From positions 62,001 through 126,000 of the forward strand of contig NZ_QZWZ01000010.1 in the NCBI RefSeq assembly GCF_003601975.1: 64,000 bases of DNA. The letters run 5' to 3'. This document shows positions 51,651 to 60,908 of the stretch, in pieces. Position 1 is the first letter of the stretch. The number at the start of each line of letters is the position of its first letter. The translations under genes were made by a program, and so were the position numbers. Below the pieces are notes generated by a model. That model made no database searches, was not told where the DNA came from, and worked only from the letters and a program-made list of their open reading frames with translations. This DNA comes from Mesorhizobium waimense. GTDB lineage: Bacteria > Pseudomonadota > Alphaproteobacteria > Rhizobiales > Rhizobiaceae.

Positions 51651-52520
51651 TCATTGCGGCAAGCGTGTCCAGGCGCCGGTCATCGGCGGAAACATGATGC
51701 AGGCCTCATGCGCGACAGCCTCGTCGCGCCGGCGGTCGGCAAGGTCGTCGATGCCGATATCCGCCGCAGTGGTGATGCCCATCCTCTCCAGAGCGGGAAT
51801 GAGGCTTCTGACGGTTTGCGCCATGTACTCATAGCCTGGCGACTCTGCACCGCCTTCGACGCGAGCGCCGGAGATCATCTGCGGAATGGGCAAGCCGGCG
51901 GCGAGATAGGTCGAAAACAGTTTGCCGCCCATGTCCGTCTCGAAACCTGTCCGCGCGAAGGCTCGGATGATCCAACTCAACGCCTGCGTGAAAAGTGGCG
52001 TTGGCGGAAGGCTTCGTGCGTATGGCATCGACATTTCCTGGAACGCGACTATGCCAGCTGGGCGCAAGAAACCTGCCAGACGGCGCAGCGTCTCAGCCGG
52101 TTCGGGCAAATACATCAGGACAAGCCGCCCGATGATCGCGTCGAACTTCCGCTCCGGAACGAAGCTTGCAAGATCCGCCGAGGTGAAGCGCACCCAGTAG
52201 CATTGTCCCGCTTCGACGGCGCGCCGTTCGGCGGCCTCGACCGCATCCTGCGACCGGTCGATGCCCAACACCGACCCGCTCGGGCCAACCAGTTGCCCGG
52301 CAAGCAGAGAAACGTCGCCAACGCCACAGCCCAGGTCGAGCACGTGCATGCCTTGCTTCAGTCCGGCCCGGCGCAGCACATCCTCGGTCAGGTCACGCAC
52401 GAAGTCGCCCTGCAGCTGCAGCCGTTTGAATTCGCCTTCGGAATAGCCGCGCGTATACTGTCTGATATCATGGGTTTCGGGCCGGCCGTTTGGCCGGCGT
52501 TCGACAAAGCTGGTGTTCAC
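51651..52520 (-). CDS. Class I SAM-dependent methyltransferase
   Basis: The 289-residue protein has SAM motif I VLDLGCGVGDVSLLAGQLVG (about 61-80), the acidic strand end GIDRS, and ADLASFVPERKFDAIIGRLV (motifs II-III). The following FLRPAGIVAFQEM matches methyltransferase_11/25-type enzymes. The substrate is unknown. It lies upstream of and divergent from the SARP-like pseudogene. Confidence 0.88.
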   Translation of the reverse strand: MNTSFVERRPNGRPETHDIRQYTRGYSEGEFKRLQLQGDFVRDLTEDVLRRAGLKQGMHVLDLGCGVGDVSLLAGQLVGPSGSVLGIDRSQDAVEAAERRAVEAGQCYWVRFTSADLASFVPERKFDAIIGRLVLMYLPEPAETLRRLAGFLRPAGIVAFQEMSMPYARSLPPTPLFTQALSWIIRAFARTGFETDMGGKLFSTYLAAGLPIPQMISGARVEGGAESPGYEYMAQTVRSLIPALERMGITTAADIGIDDLADRRRDEAVAHEACIMFPPMTGAWTRLPQ

Positions 52521-52819
52521 TGCCCCGTCTCCTCAACAGTCGGTTTCGTGCTGAGGGCTGTCGATATCGCTCGGATCCGTACGACTGGGCGGAGCCTCAT
52601 GCTCCACCTTGCCCAAACTTGTCCTGGGCCGGTACCGGGTCCGAGTTGCTTTGATATCTGCCGCCCCGCAACGGCACGGGAACAAAAATCCCGCCGACGA
52701 TCTAACGCGATCAACGTGGTAGCAGGATCAGGGAGCCGCGTTTAAGCGAGCGTGGTAGCGAGCGTGGTAAGAAACGCTGCAAATGTGGTATTTTGCGTTG
52801 AAAGCAACCGGGAGCGGGG
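52521..52819. promoter_or_regulatory. Divergent promoter region with repeated GTGGTA heptamers
   Basis: Between the methyltransferase and SARP-like genes, the heptamer (C/T)GTGGTA occurs at 52715, 52751, 52763 and 52784. The middle two belong to a perfect 12-base tandem repeat (GCGAGCGTGGTA at 52746-52757 and 52758-52769). Direct-repeat heptamers upstream are the binding style of SARP-type activators. This is a suggestion, not a demonstrated operator. Confidence 0.45.
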
Positions 52820-54443
52820 GTGAACGCAGCCGGGGGCACAATGTCATCGCACATTCAGATCTGCCTTCTGGGCGAATTGCGTATCGTGTCGGACGGACGC
52901 CAGCTCGACCTGCCGCCGTCCAAGAAGACGCGCGCGCTGTTGGCCTATCTGGTGCTGACCGGTCGCCCGCACCGGCGCGAGCGGCTGTGCGAGATTTTCT
53001 GGGAACTGCCTGACGATCCGCGCGGATCGCTGAGATGGGCGCTGAGCAAGATCCGTGCCCTGGTTGACGTGCCCGGCTCCGAGCACTTGAGCGCCGATCG
53101 TGAACGCGTTTCCTTGATCCGGGATTCGGCGACGGTGGACTATCTTGAAATCGTCCAGCGACTGCAGGCTTCCGCGCCGCCGGCCACTCTCGATGAACTG
53201 CACGAAATGGGAAGCTTCTGGCGCTGCCTTTGCTCGACGGGCTCGATCTGCCGCAGCTTGACGCCTACCAGGCCTGGCTTGCGGCCGAGCGCGAGGAGGT
53301 GCTGCAACTCCGTCTCAGCGTGCTGGAGCGCATTACGCTTCATCCCGAAACCAGCGACCGCGACGCGGTCAAATGGTTGCGCCAATGGCAAAGCGCGGAC
53401 CCGAGTTCAGAACAGGCTGCCGGCATGCTGGTTCGAACGCTCAAGCGGCTCGGCCGCGGCGACGAAGCAGCCGGGGTGATGAGCAATTACCAGCGGATTG
53501 CCAGGGATACCGGGTTGTCGCCTGTCGACGATCTTTCGGAAGTGGGTCCCCCGCCCTCAGCGACCGAGACGGCAACAACGGTGCATAGCCTTCTGAAGCG
53601 CCAGTCGATCGGGTTTTGTCAGTCGGCGGATGGAGTGCGTATCGCCTACGCTACCGTGGGCACTGGACCGCCACTGGTCAAAGCCGCCAACTGGCTCAAT
53701 CACCTCGAACTCGACTGGCAGAGTCATATCTGGAGCAAGACTTTTCAGGCACTGTCCGACGGACGTACTTTCATCCGCTACGACGAACGCGGCAACGGTC
53801 TTTCCGACTGGGAGGTGGACGACATCAGTTTCGAGGCGTTCGTACGCGACCTCGAAACCGTTGTCGATGCGCTGCGGCTGGAGCGTTTCCCACTGCTCGG
53901 CATGTCGCAAGGCTGCGCGGTATCGATCGCCTATGCCGTGCGCCATCCCGAGCGGGTGTCCGCGCTGTATTGATAGGCGGCTACGCGACAGGCTGGCGCA
54001 TCGGCTGCTCGCCGGAAGAGCAGGAGCGGCGTCGGGCGGTGATGACCTTGACCAAGCTCGGCTGGGGAACCAACAATCCCGCATATCGCCATATCTTCTC
54101 GCAGACTTTCATGCCCGATGGCACCTCGGACGAACTTGCCTGGTTCGACGAATTCCAACGCCAGACCACCTCGCCGGACAACGCCGTTCGGTTCCAGGAT
54201 GCATTCGGCGATATCGACGTGCGCGATCAGCTGGCGCAGCTGCGCGTGCCAACACTGGTGCTGCATGCCCGACACGATCAACGCATAGCGCTCGATCAAG
54301 GTCGGGAACTTGCCATCGGCATCCCGAATGCCCGCTTCGTCGTACTGGAGAGCCGAAGCCACATCATTCTGGGCCACGAACCCGCCTGGCCGATATTCAT
54401 GGACGAGGTCCAACGATTCCTCGCCGAGACGAGTACAGCATAA
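52820..54443 (+). pseudogene. SARP/BTAD-type regulator fused to alpha/beta hydrolase, two frameshifts
   Basis: The coding path uses three frames. Frame one (from the GTG at 52820; ATG at 52841 possible) encodes an N-terminal winged helix of OmpR/SARP type (ICLLGELRIVSDGRQLDLPP, KKTRALLAYLVL, SLRWALSKIRALV). At about 53223 it shifts; frame two gives the bacterial transcriptional activation domain (LLDGLDLPQLDAYQAWL, MSNYQRIARDTGL) and most of an alpha/beta hydrolase (nucleophile Ser in LLGMSQGCAV). It hits a stop at 53971. Frame three continues LIGGYATGWRI to HARHDQ and SRSHIILG. Adding one base at each point restores one protein. Either a true pseudogene or sequencing error. Confidence 0.8.
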
Positions 54444-54667
54444 AGCTGTTCAATTTTCAGGGCAGATCAGACAGCGCCGATTTTTCGCGCACCTTTGCGG
54501 CTTCCTTCGGAAGCACGCAGGCAGTCTGCCGATAACCTCAAATCTTATTTTAGAAAGTATTAATCTGTTAACGAGGCTGCCTCGCTTGGGGCCAAATTGG
54601 GCAGTTTAGAAACCGCTCATTAACCCGCCCCGCTCATCCTCAATTCCACGCACTGGAGACGTTGATT

Positions 54668-55255
54668 GTGAAACGCGATGTCGCGCTGATCGCTTTTTTG
54701 CTGTCGTTGGCCTGCCCGTTTGCTGCCCAGGCAGGGACGACCATGGAAACCAAGGGCAAGGCGTTCGCGCCGCCCGCCTTCTATTCGTTCTGTAGCCGCC
54801 AGCCCAGCCTGTGCAGCACGGCCGGCGGAAAGAAGGTCGTCGCCCTGCAGCCCAAGCTCAGCTCGGAGTTGAAGCAGGTGAACCGATCGGTCAATTCACG
54901 CATCACGGAGCTCAGCGATCGTGTCGCTGTCGGCAAGGACGACGACTGGCGCTTGCCGACCGTCTCTGGTGATTGCGAGGATATCGCGATCCTGAAGAAG
55001 CTTGAACTGATGCGGCGCGGCTGGCCGGCTTCGGCGCTCCTGTTGACCGTGGCAAGCTATGGCGGCGATGGGCACACGGTGCTGACGGTGCGCACCAGCG
55101 AAGGCGACCTGGTGCTCGACAATCTCACGAACTCCGTCCGTGACTGGTCCAGCACTCCCTACAGCTACTTCGCCCGGCAGGCACAAGGGAATGGCAAACG
55201 CTGGGAGCGGATCGGCGGTGCCAAGCCTATCCAGACGACCGCGACGGGCGGCTGA
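54668..55255 (+). CDS. Transglutaminase-like cysteine peptidase (BTLCP type), secreted
   Basis: The 195-residue protein has a signal peptide (ending AAQAG) and the catalytic triad motifs: Cys in VSGDCEDIAI, His in GGDGHTVLTV, Asp in DLVLDNLTNSV. A conserved YSFCSRQPSLC lies near the mature N-terminus. This is the bacterial transglutaminase-like cysteine proteinase family, often near c-di-GMP or adhesin systems (LapG relatives). The GTG at 54668 has GGAG about nine bases upstream. It lies among genes that split the flagellar locus. Confidence 0.85.
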   Translation: MKRDVALIAFLLSLACPFAAQAGTTMETKGKAFAPPAFYSFCSRQPSLCSTAGGKKVVALQPKLSSELKQVNRSVNSRITELSDRVAVGKDDDWRLPTVSGDCEDIAILKKLELMRRGWPASALLLTVASYGGDGHTVLTVRTSEGDLVLDNLTNSVRDWSSTPYSYFARQAQGNGKRWERIGGAKPIQTTATGG

Positions 55256-55299
55256 GGCTTCTCAGGTCGAAGTTCAGCGCCACGGCAGATTCCCCTCCG

Positions 55300-55683
55300 C
55301 TATTCGTGCCCTCGTTTCTGCGTGATCAGATCGAGACGCTCGCGGTCCGAGCGCTCACGCTCGTCGCGGCGGCGCACGTCCTTGTAGGCACGCTCGACCA
55401 TGTTGGTGCGCGCGGTCGCCGTGGCGATCAGCGCGGCCTCCCGCCTGGCGCTCTCCAGGCTCGCCTCCTGGCGAACCAGCGCATTGGCGATGCGGCGATG
55501 GTAGAGGTCGGGAAACAGGCCGGCGAGCGACTGGTCGGCGTCGAAACGCTCGACCAGTTCCTTGGCTTCGGCTTCGGCGGCCGCGGCGGTTGTCAGGAAT
55601 GTCGCGTGACGGGTTTCGTGCAGCGCCTTCAGCTGCTCCTGCACCTTGACCAGTTTCCTCAGGCGGTCCTTGCGCGTGGTCAT
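55300..55683 (-). CDS. FliJ-like coiled-coil flagellar protein
   Basis: The 127-residue charged helical protein begins MTTRKDRLRKLVKVQEQLKA and continues with long Ala/Glu/Arg heptads (QEASLESARREAALIATATA), typical of FliJ-type export chaperones. It lies four bases after the fliR stop on the same strand. FliJ is weakly conserved in sequence, so the name rests on layout and position. Confidence 0.6.
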   Translation of the reverse strand: MTTRKDRLRKLVKVQEQLKALHETRHATFLTTAAAAEAEAKELVERFDADQSLAGLFPDLYHRRIANALVRQEASLESARREAALIATATARTNMVERAYKDVRRRDERERSDRERLDLITQKRGHE

Positions 55684-55687
55684 GTGG

Positions 55688-56440
55688 CTACCGGGCGAGC
55701 GTCAGGTCGACAAAGCCGTTGACGAACAGCGACAGCATGGTACCGACTGCGAAATAGAAGATGATCATCCCGCCGGCGATGACGAAGGGCAGCGAGATGA
55801 AATAGACCGGGATCTGCGGGGTCAGCTTGTTGACGAAGCCGATCGTCAGATTGACGAGGATGGCGTAGGCGACGAAAGGGCTGCCGAGGCGGATGACCAG
55901 GAAGAAGGCGTCCGACACGGTGTCGGTAACATCGACCAGCGCTGCTTGCGGGTTGAAGAAGACATTGACCGGCGCGACCGTGTAGGAGGCGACCAGCGCG
56001 CGCACGATCTCATGGTCGAAATCGAAGACGAACAGCAAAAGCAGCGCCGAGAACGAGATGATGGCGGCAAGGGCTGCCTGCGGCTCCGCCTCCTCGATGG
56101 CCGGCCCGCCGGTGCCGCCATAGCCGATCAGCATGGCGATGGCCGCGCCCATGAAGCGAAACGCCTCCATGTAGAGCCTGGTCATGGCGCCGATCAGTCC
56201 GCCGACCAGCAATTCCGAGACGATCATCGGCACCAGAATCTGCGGACGCGGGTCGACGAAGGGAAAGATGCGGTCCCAGAGGAAGGCGAGCAGGCCGCCG
56301 GTGGCGGCGACCGCCACGAACAGCCGAACCTGGATCGGCACGCGGGCGCTGGACAGGCCGGGCATCAGCATGAAGCAGGCGCCGATGCGGCAGAAGGCGA
56401 GGAACGCCGCTATGACGACGCCTTGCGAGAGCGCGCTCAC
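55688..56440 (-). CDS. fliR: Flagellar biosynthetic protein FliR
   Basis: The 250-residue membrane protein has about six hydrophobic segments with FliR-like motifs near the start ([20 protein letters not shown]) and [20 protein letters not shown] at the end. FliR is part of the export gate of the flagellar type III apparatus. The ATG overlaps the flhA stop by four bases. Confidence 0.92.
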   Translation of the reverse strand: MSALSQGVVIAAFLAFCRIGACFMLMPGLSSARVPIQVRLFVAVAATGGLLAFLWDRIFPFVDPRPQILVPMIVSELLVGGLIGAMTRLYMEAFRFMGAAIAMLIGYGGTGGPAIEEAEPQAALAAIISFSALLLLFVFDFDHEIVRALVASYTVAPVNVFFNPQAALVDVTDTVSDAFFLVIRLGSPFVAYAILVNLTIGFVNKLTPQIPVYFISLPFVIAGGMIIFYFAVGTMLSLFVNGFVDLTLAR

Positions 56441-58524
56441 GATATGGTCCCGAGCACCTTGATCTCGACGCCCTTGGCGATTTCGACATGGCTCAGCACC
56501 GGCAGCGTGGTGAACAGGCGCTCGATGATCATGCGCACATAGGGACGCGCATCCGGCGCGGTGACGAGCACGAAGCGCTCGCCGGCCTCGAGATGCTTGC
56601 GGATCGCCTTGGTCGCGTCCTGGCCGAATTCCTCGAGCTGGCGCGGGTCGATGTCGAATTCGCGCACCTCGCCCTTGGCGTCGCGCTTGAGGCTCTGGTG
56701 GAAGGCGAGGTCCCAGCGGTTGCCGAGGCGCAGCACCTTGAGCACGCCGCCCTCGGAGAGGTCGCCGCAGATCTGCTGCGCCATGCGGATGCGGACATGC
56801 TCGACGATCTGCTCGGTGCGGCGCACATGCGGGGCGATCTCGGCGATGGCCTCGATGATCAGGTGCAGATTGCGGATCGAGACGCGTTCGGCCAGCAAGA
56901 GCTTCAGTACCGCCTGCAGACCCGGATAGGAGATGTGCGTGGTGCAGATCTCGTCGGCGAGCTTGCGGTATTCGGGATCCTGGCGTTCGAGGAGGGCCTT
57001 CATGTCCTTGTAGGACAGAAGCTGCGGCAGGTTGTTGCGGATGACCTCGGAGAGGTGGGTGAGCAGCACGGACATGTTGTCGGCGAAGGTGTAGCTCTCG
57101 CGCTTCAAGTCTTCGGCGAAGGTTTCGAGCACCGAGAAGGCGCGCATACCGAAGGCCGGCTCGCGGATCTCCTCGCCGGGAAGTTCCGGCACGTCGCGGG
57201 TGCCGAGCAGCACCATGATCTCGCCGACGCGCATCTGGTATTCAGCGACCACGGTGCCGTGGACCTTGATCTGGTAGCTCTTCGGTGGAATGGCGAAATC
57301 GTCGGCGACGCGCACTTCCGGCACTACGAAGCCGTATTGCGTGGCAAACTTCTTGCGCATCTTCCCCATGCGGAAGACCAGTTCCTGATGCGACACCAGC
57401 AGCCTTGTCGAAAGCTGCTTGCCGATCAGCAGTTCGATCTCGGCGGTGGCCAGCGATGCCTTGACCGAGTTCTTCTCTTCCTCAGCCTTGTTGGCCTTTT
57501 CCTGGCTCTTCACCGCTTCGGCGGCGGCGACGGCACGGTTGTGGCGCATCGGAATGATGTAGCCGAGAGCGGCCATGCCGCCGGCAAGGGCAAAGAACGG
57601 GAACAGCGGCAGGCCCGGCATCAGGCCCAGAACGACGAGCAGCGACGCTGCGACATAGAGCGCGCGCGGATGGGCGCCGAGCTGGCCGAACACCGCCTGG
57701 TTGGTCGAGCCGCGCGTGCCGCCTTTGGAGACGAGCAGGCCGGCGGCCAGCGAGACGATCAGCGCCGGGATCTGGGTGACGAGGCCGTCGCCGACAGACA
57801 GCTTGATGAACACGTCGGCGGCCTGGCCCATGCCCATGTCGTGGCGGATATAGCCGATGGCGATGCCGCCGACGATGTTGATGGCGGTGATGATGAGGCC
57901 GGCGATGGCATCGCCGCGGACGAATTTCGAGGCGCCGTCCATCGAACCGAAGAAGGAGGATTCCTCCTCCAGTTCGCGGCGGCGCAGCTGCGCCGTCTTT
58001 TCGTCGATCATGCCGGCGGAAAGGTCGGCATCGATCGACATCTGCTTGCCGGGAATGGCGTCAAGGGTGAAGCGCGCGCCGACTTCGGCGATACGGGTGG
58101 CGCCCTTGGTGATGACGATGAAGTTCACCACGATTAGGATCAGGAAGACGATGAGGCCGATGACGAAGTCGCTGGCCATCACCAGCCTGGAGAAACCGGC
58201 AATGACATAGCCGGCGGCATGCGTGCCTTCATTGCCATGCGACAGGATCATGCGCGTGGTGGCGATGTTGAGCGACAGCCTGAGCATGGTGGCGATCAAG
58301 AGCACGGTCGGGAAGGAGGAGAAATCGAGCGGGCGCTGGATCCACAGCGCCACCATCAGGATCAGCACCGACAGCGCGATCGAGAAGGCAAGGCCGATAT
58401 CGATCAAGAAGGCCGGGATCGGCAGGAACAGCACGGCCAGGATGATGACGATGCCGATCGCGAAGAAGACGTCGCGGCCGTTCTTGGCAACGGTGCCGGC
58501 TGCAATGCTTTCGCTGATCGCCAT
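56437..58524 (-). CDS. flhA: Flagellar biosynthesis protein FlhA
   Basis: The 695-residue protein has about eight N-terminal membrane helices (to about 330), with the FHIPEP signature region [20 protein letters not shown] and [20 protein letters not shown]. The large cytoplasmic domain runs from about 370 to the end. It is the central ring of the flagellar export gate. The start MAISESI at 58524 has GAGGA upstream; the frame extends to 58536. Confidence 0.96.
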   Translation of the reverse strand: MAISESIAAGTVAKNGRDVFFAIGIVIILAVLFLPIPAFLIDIGLAFSIALSVLILMVALWIQRPLDFSSFPTVLLIATMLRLSLNIATTRMILSHGNEGTHAAGYVIAGFSRLVMASDFVIGLIVFLILIVVNFIVITKGATRIAEVGARFTLDAIPGKQMSIDADLSAGMIDEKTAQLRRRELEEESSFFGSMDGASKFVRGDAIAGLIITAINIVGGIAIGYIRHDMGMGQAADVFIKLSVGDGLVTQIPALIVSLAAGLLVSKGGTRGSTNQAVFGQLGAHPRALYVAASLLVVLGLMPGLPLFPFFALAGGMAALGYIIPMRHNRAVAAAEAVKSQEKANKAEEEKNSVKASLATAEIELLIGKQLSTRLLVSHQELVFRMGKMRKKFATQYGFVVPEVRVADDFAIPPKSYQIKVHGTVVAEYQMRVGEIMVLLGTRDVPELPGEEIREPAFGMRAFSVLETFAEDLKRESYTFADNMSVLLTHLSEVIRNNLPQLLSYKDMKALLERQDPEYRKLADEICTTHISYPGLQAVLKLLLAERVSIRNLHLIIEAIAEIAPHVRRTEQIVEHVRIRMAQQICGDLSEGGVLKVLRLGNRWDLAFHQSLKRDAKGEVREFDIDPRQLEEFGQDATKAIRKHLEAGERFVLVTAPDARPYVRMIIERLFTTLPVLSHVEIAKGVEIKVLGTIS

Positions 58525-58631
58525 AATCGTCCTCAAATCATAAGCCTGCCGCGCGCGACAGCCTTGTGAGCCTAGCTGGCCAAGCTTGCGCGAGGGTGGG
58601 AGAAAGCACCCTGAGAGAAGAAGGGAATCGC

Positions 58632-58931
58632 ATGCTCCTGATCATCGGCACGGTCCGTTTGCCGCCGGACAAGCTCGCCGAGGCAAGACCGGCCATGCAG
58701 CGGATGATCTCCGCCAGCCGCGCCGAGCCCGGCTGCATCGAATACTCCTATGCGCAGGATGTCCTCGACGCGGGGCTCATCCACGTCTCGGAAGTCTGGA
58801 GCGATCGGGCCGCGCTCGACGCGCATTTCAGGTCGGCGCATATCGCGGACTGGCGTGCAAGCTGGGCGGCACTCGGCATCCGCGATCGCAATCTGATGCT
58901 CTACGAAGCGGGCGATGCCAAAGCGACCTGA
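58632..58931 (+). CDS. Antibiotic biosynthesis monooxygenase (ABM) family protein
   Basis: The 99-residue protein has the ABM dimeric alpha-beta barrel pattern: [56 protein letters not shown]. Substrates in the family range from quinols to heme. GAAGGGA lies 8 bases before the ATG. No partner gene. Confidence 0.88.
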   Translation: MLLIIGTVRLPPDKLAEARPAMQRMISASRAEPGCIEYSYAQDVLDAGLIHVSEVWSDRAALDAHFRSAHIADWRASWAALGIRDRNLMLYEAGDAKAT

Positions 58932-59105
58932 TCGATCGAAGACAGTCTCGGCGATGCCGGCTCCCCGCCGCTGAGGTTCGGGGTGCATTGCCCGCGCCGG
59001 TGCCAAAATGGCGCCACAAGCAGTCGGCATTGCGGTTGCCACGCAGTGTTGCCGGGCGTATCAGGCGGCAGCTTTCCACCTCTTGCCCTACGGCGAGCCG
59101 TTCCA

Positions 59106-60887
59106 GTGCTTTCCAGAAACGAACCTCAAGTCTATGCCCGCCGGCTTCGCGCGGTGCTGATCAGATCGATCCCGCTGCTCGAGGCGCGCGGCATCGTGAT
59201 CGTCGTCCTGGCCGGTGTCGTGGGCGTGATGGCGGGCGTGCTGGTCACGGCGATGAGCCAGATGGTGCAGGGCATGCATGGGCTGCTGTTCGGCGTCCAG
59301 CCGGGCGGCCGGCTGTCGGCGATGTTTTCCTTGTCCGACCCGGTTCAGGCGGCGATCCCGGCGATCGGCGGCATCCTGCTCGGTCTGTCGGTGGTCTGGC
59401 TGCGGAAGCGAAAGTTCCGCACCCCGGTCGATCCGATCGAGGCCAATGCGCTTTACGGTGGACGCATGTCGCTCACCGACACTTTCATCATCGCCGGGCA
59501 GACGATCATCTCGAGCGGCTTCGGCGCTTCGGTCGGCCTGGAGGCCGGCTACACGCAGGTCGGCTCCGGGCTGGCATCGCGGCTGGCGCGTGCGCTCAGG
59601 CTGCGTCGCAATGACGTGCGTATCCTGGTCGGCTGCGGCGCGGCAGGTGCGATCGCCGCCGCCTTTGATGCACCGCTGACGGGAGCCTTCTACGGGTTCG
59701 AGCTGGTCATCGGCATCTACTCTGTCGCCAATGTCGCGCCGGTGATGACCGCGGCGATCTGCGCTTCGCTGACCGCCGAGGTCTTTGGCGGCGTGCCCTT
59801 TCCGCTGGAGCTTGCCGGCCTGCCCGCACTCACCGCCAGCCAGTACCTGCCGTTCCTGCTGCTCGGGCTTCTGGGCGGCGCTGCCTCCATCGCCATCATG
59901 CATTTGGTCAGCCTGATCGAGCGCGGCTTTGCCAGGCTCTCGATCGACGCCTCGCTGCGGCCCTTCATCGGCGGCATCCTTGTCGGGCTGCTGGGGCTGG
60001 TCACGCCGCAGGTCCTGTCCAGCGGCCATGGCGCGCTGCATCGCGAGTTCGCGATGAACTACGGCATCGCCGTCGTCGCCAGCGTCTTCGTGCTGAAGCT
60101 GGCGGCGTCGGCGATCTCGCTGGGCTCGGGCTTTCGTGGCGGCCTGTTCTTCGCCTCGTTGTTCCTCGGCGCGCTGCTCGGCAAGATCTTTGCCGGCGTG
60201 ATGGCCGTCGTCTCGCCGGCTACCGGGATCGATCCGGCCGTCGCCGCTGTCGTCGGCATGACCTCGCTTGCCGTCGGCGTCGTCGGTGGACCGCTGACCA
60301 TGACGTTCCTGGCGCTGGAATCGACGCGCGACCTGACGCTGACCGGCGTCGTGCTGGCGGCTTCGATCATGGCGGCGATCCTGGTGCGCGAAACCTTCGG
60401 CTATTCGTTCTCGACCTGGCGCTTCCATTTGCGCGGCGAGACGATCCGCAGCGCACACGACGTCGGCTGGATGCGCAGCCTCACCGTCGGGTCGATGATG
60501 CGCAAGGATGTGCGAACCATCGACGCGTCGACGACGCTTGGCGCATTCCGCAAGGAAATACCACTCGGCTCGGCGCAGCGCGTCATCGCCGTCGATGAGG
60601 GCCGGCACTATGTCGGCGTGCTTATCGTGGCCGAACTGCACAGCGAACTGTCCAACGGCGAGACGCCGGTACGCTCGCTTGCCCAGTTCAAGGATGCGGT
60701 GCTGGTGCCGACCATGAACGTCCAGTCGGCGGCCGAAACCTTCCAGCGCGCCGGCGCGGAAGAACTGGCCGTGGTCGAGGATTTCGCCGACCGCGTCGTG
60801 CTTGGGCTTCTGACCGAAAGCCATCTGATGCGGCGCTATGCCGAAGAACTCGACAAGGCGCGGCGGGATCTCTCGGGCGAGGGCTAG
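59106..60887 (+). CDS. ClC-type chloride channel/antiporter with C-terminal CBS domains
   Basis: The protein of about 593 residues has ClC selectivity motifs in modified form: GASVGLEAGYTQVGSGLASR (for GREGPxV), GCGAAGAIAAAFDAPLTGAF, and ISLGSGFRGGLFFASLFLGA (for GxFxP). A C-terminal pair of CBS-like domains follows from about 465. The residues replacing the standard E of GREGP suggest altered coupling (channel versus antiporter). The start is uncertain: GTG at 59106 is proposed, since the first membrane segment follows within 30 residues; GTG at 58983 is also open. Confidence 0.82.
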   Translation: MLSRNEPQVYARRLRAVLIRSIPLLEARGIVIVVLAGVVGVMAGVLVTAMSQMVQGMHGLLFGVQPGGRLSAMFSLSDPVQAAIPAIGGILLGLSVVWLRKRKFRTPVDPIEANALYGGRMSLTDTFIIAGQTIISSGFGASVGLEAGYTQVGSGLASRLARALRLRRNDVRILVGCGAAGAIAAAFDAPLTGAFYGFELVIGIYSVANVAPVMTAAICASLTAEVFGGVPFPLELAGLPALTASQYLPFLLLGLLGGAASIAIMHLVSLIERGFARLSIDASLRPFIGGILVGLLGLVTPQVLSSGHGALHREFAMNYGIAVVASVFVLKLAASAISLGSGFRGGLFFASLFLGALLGKIFAGVMAVVSPATGIDPAVAAVVGMTSLAVGVVGGPLTMTFLALESTRDLTLTGVVLAASIMAAILVRETFGYSFSTWRFHLRGETIRSAHDVGWMRSLTVGSMMRKDVRTIDASTTLGAFRKEIPLGSAQRVIAVDEGRHYVGVLIVAELHSELSNGETPVRSLAQFKDAVLVPTMNVQSAAETFQRAGAEELAVVEDFADRVVLGLLTESHLMRRYAEELDKARRDLSGEG

Positions 60888-60908
60888 CCAGAGATCGTGC
60901 CGGCCCGA

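Noticed and set aside
53200-53240. Programmed frameshifting in the SARP-hydrolase gene
   Set aside because: No slippery heptamer or downstream pseudoknot is evident, and a second unrelated shift is also needed, so mutation or sequencing error is simpler.
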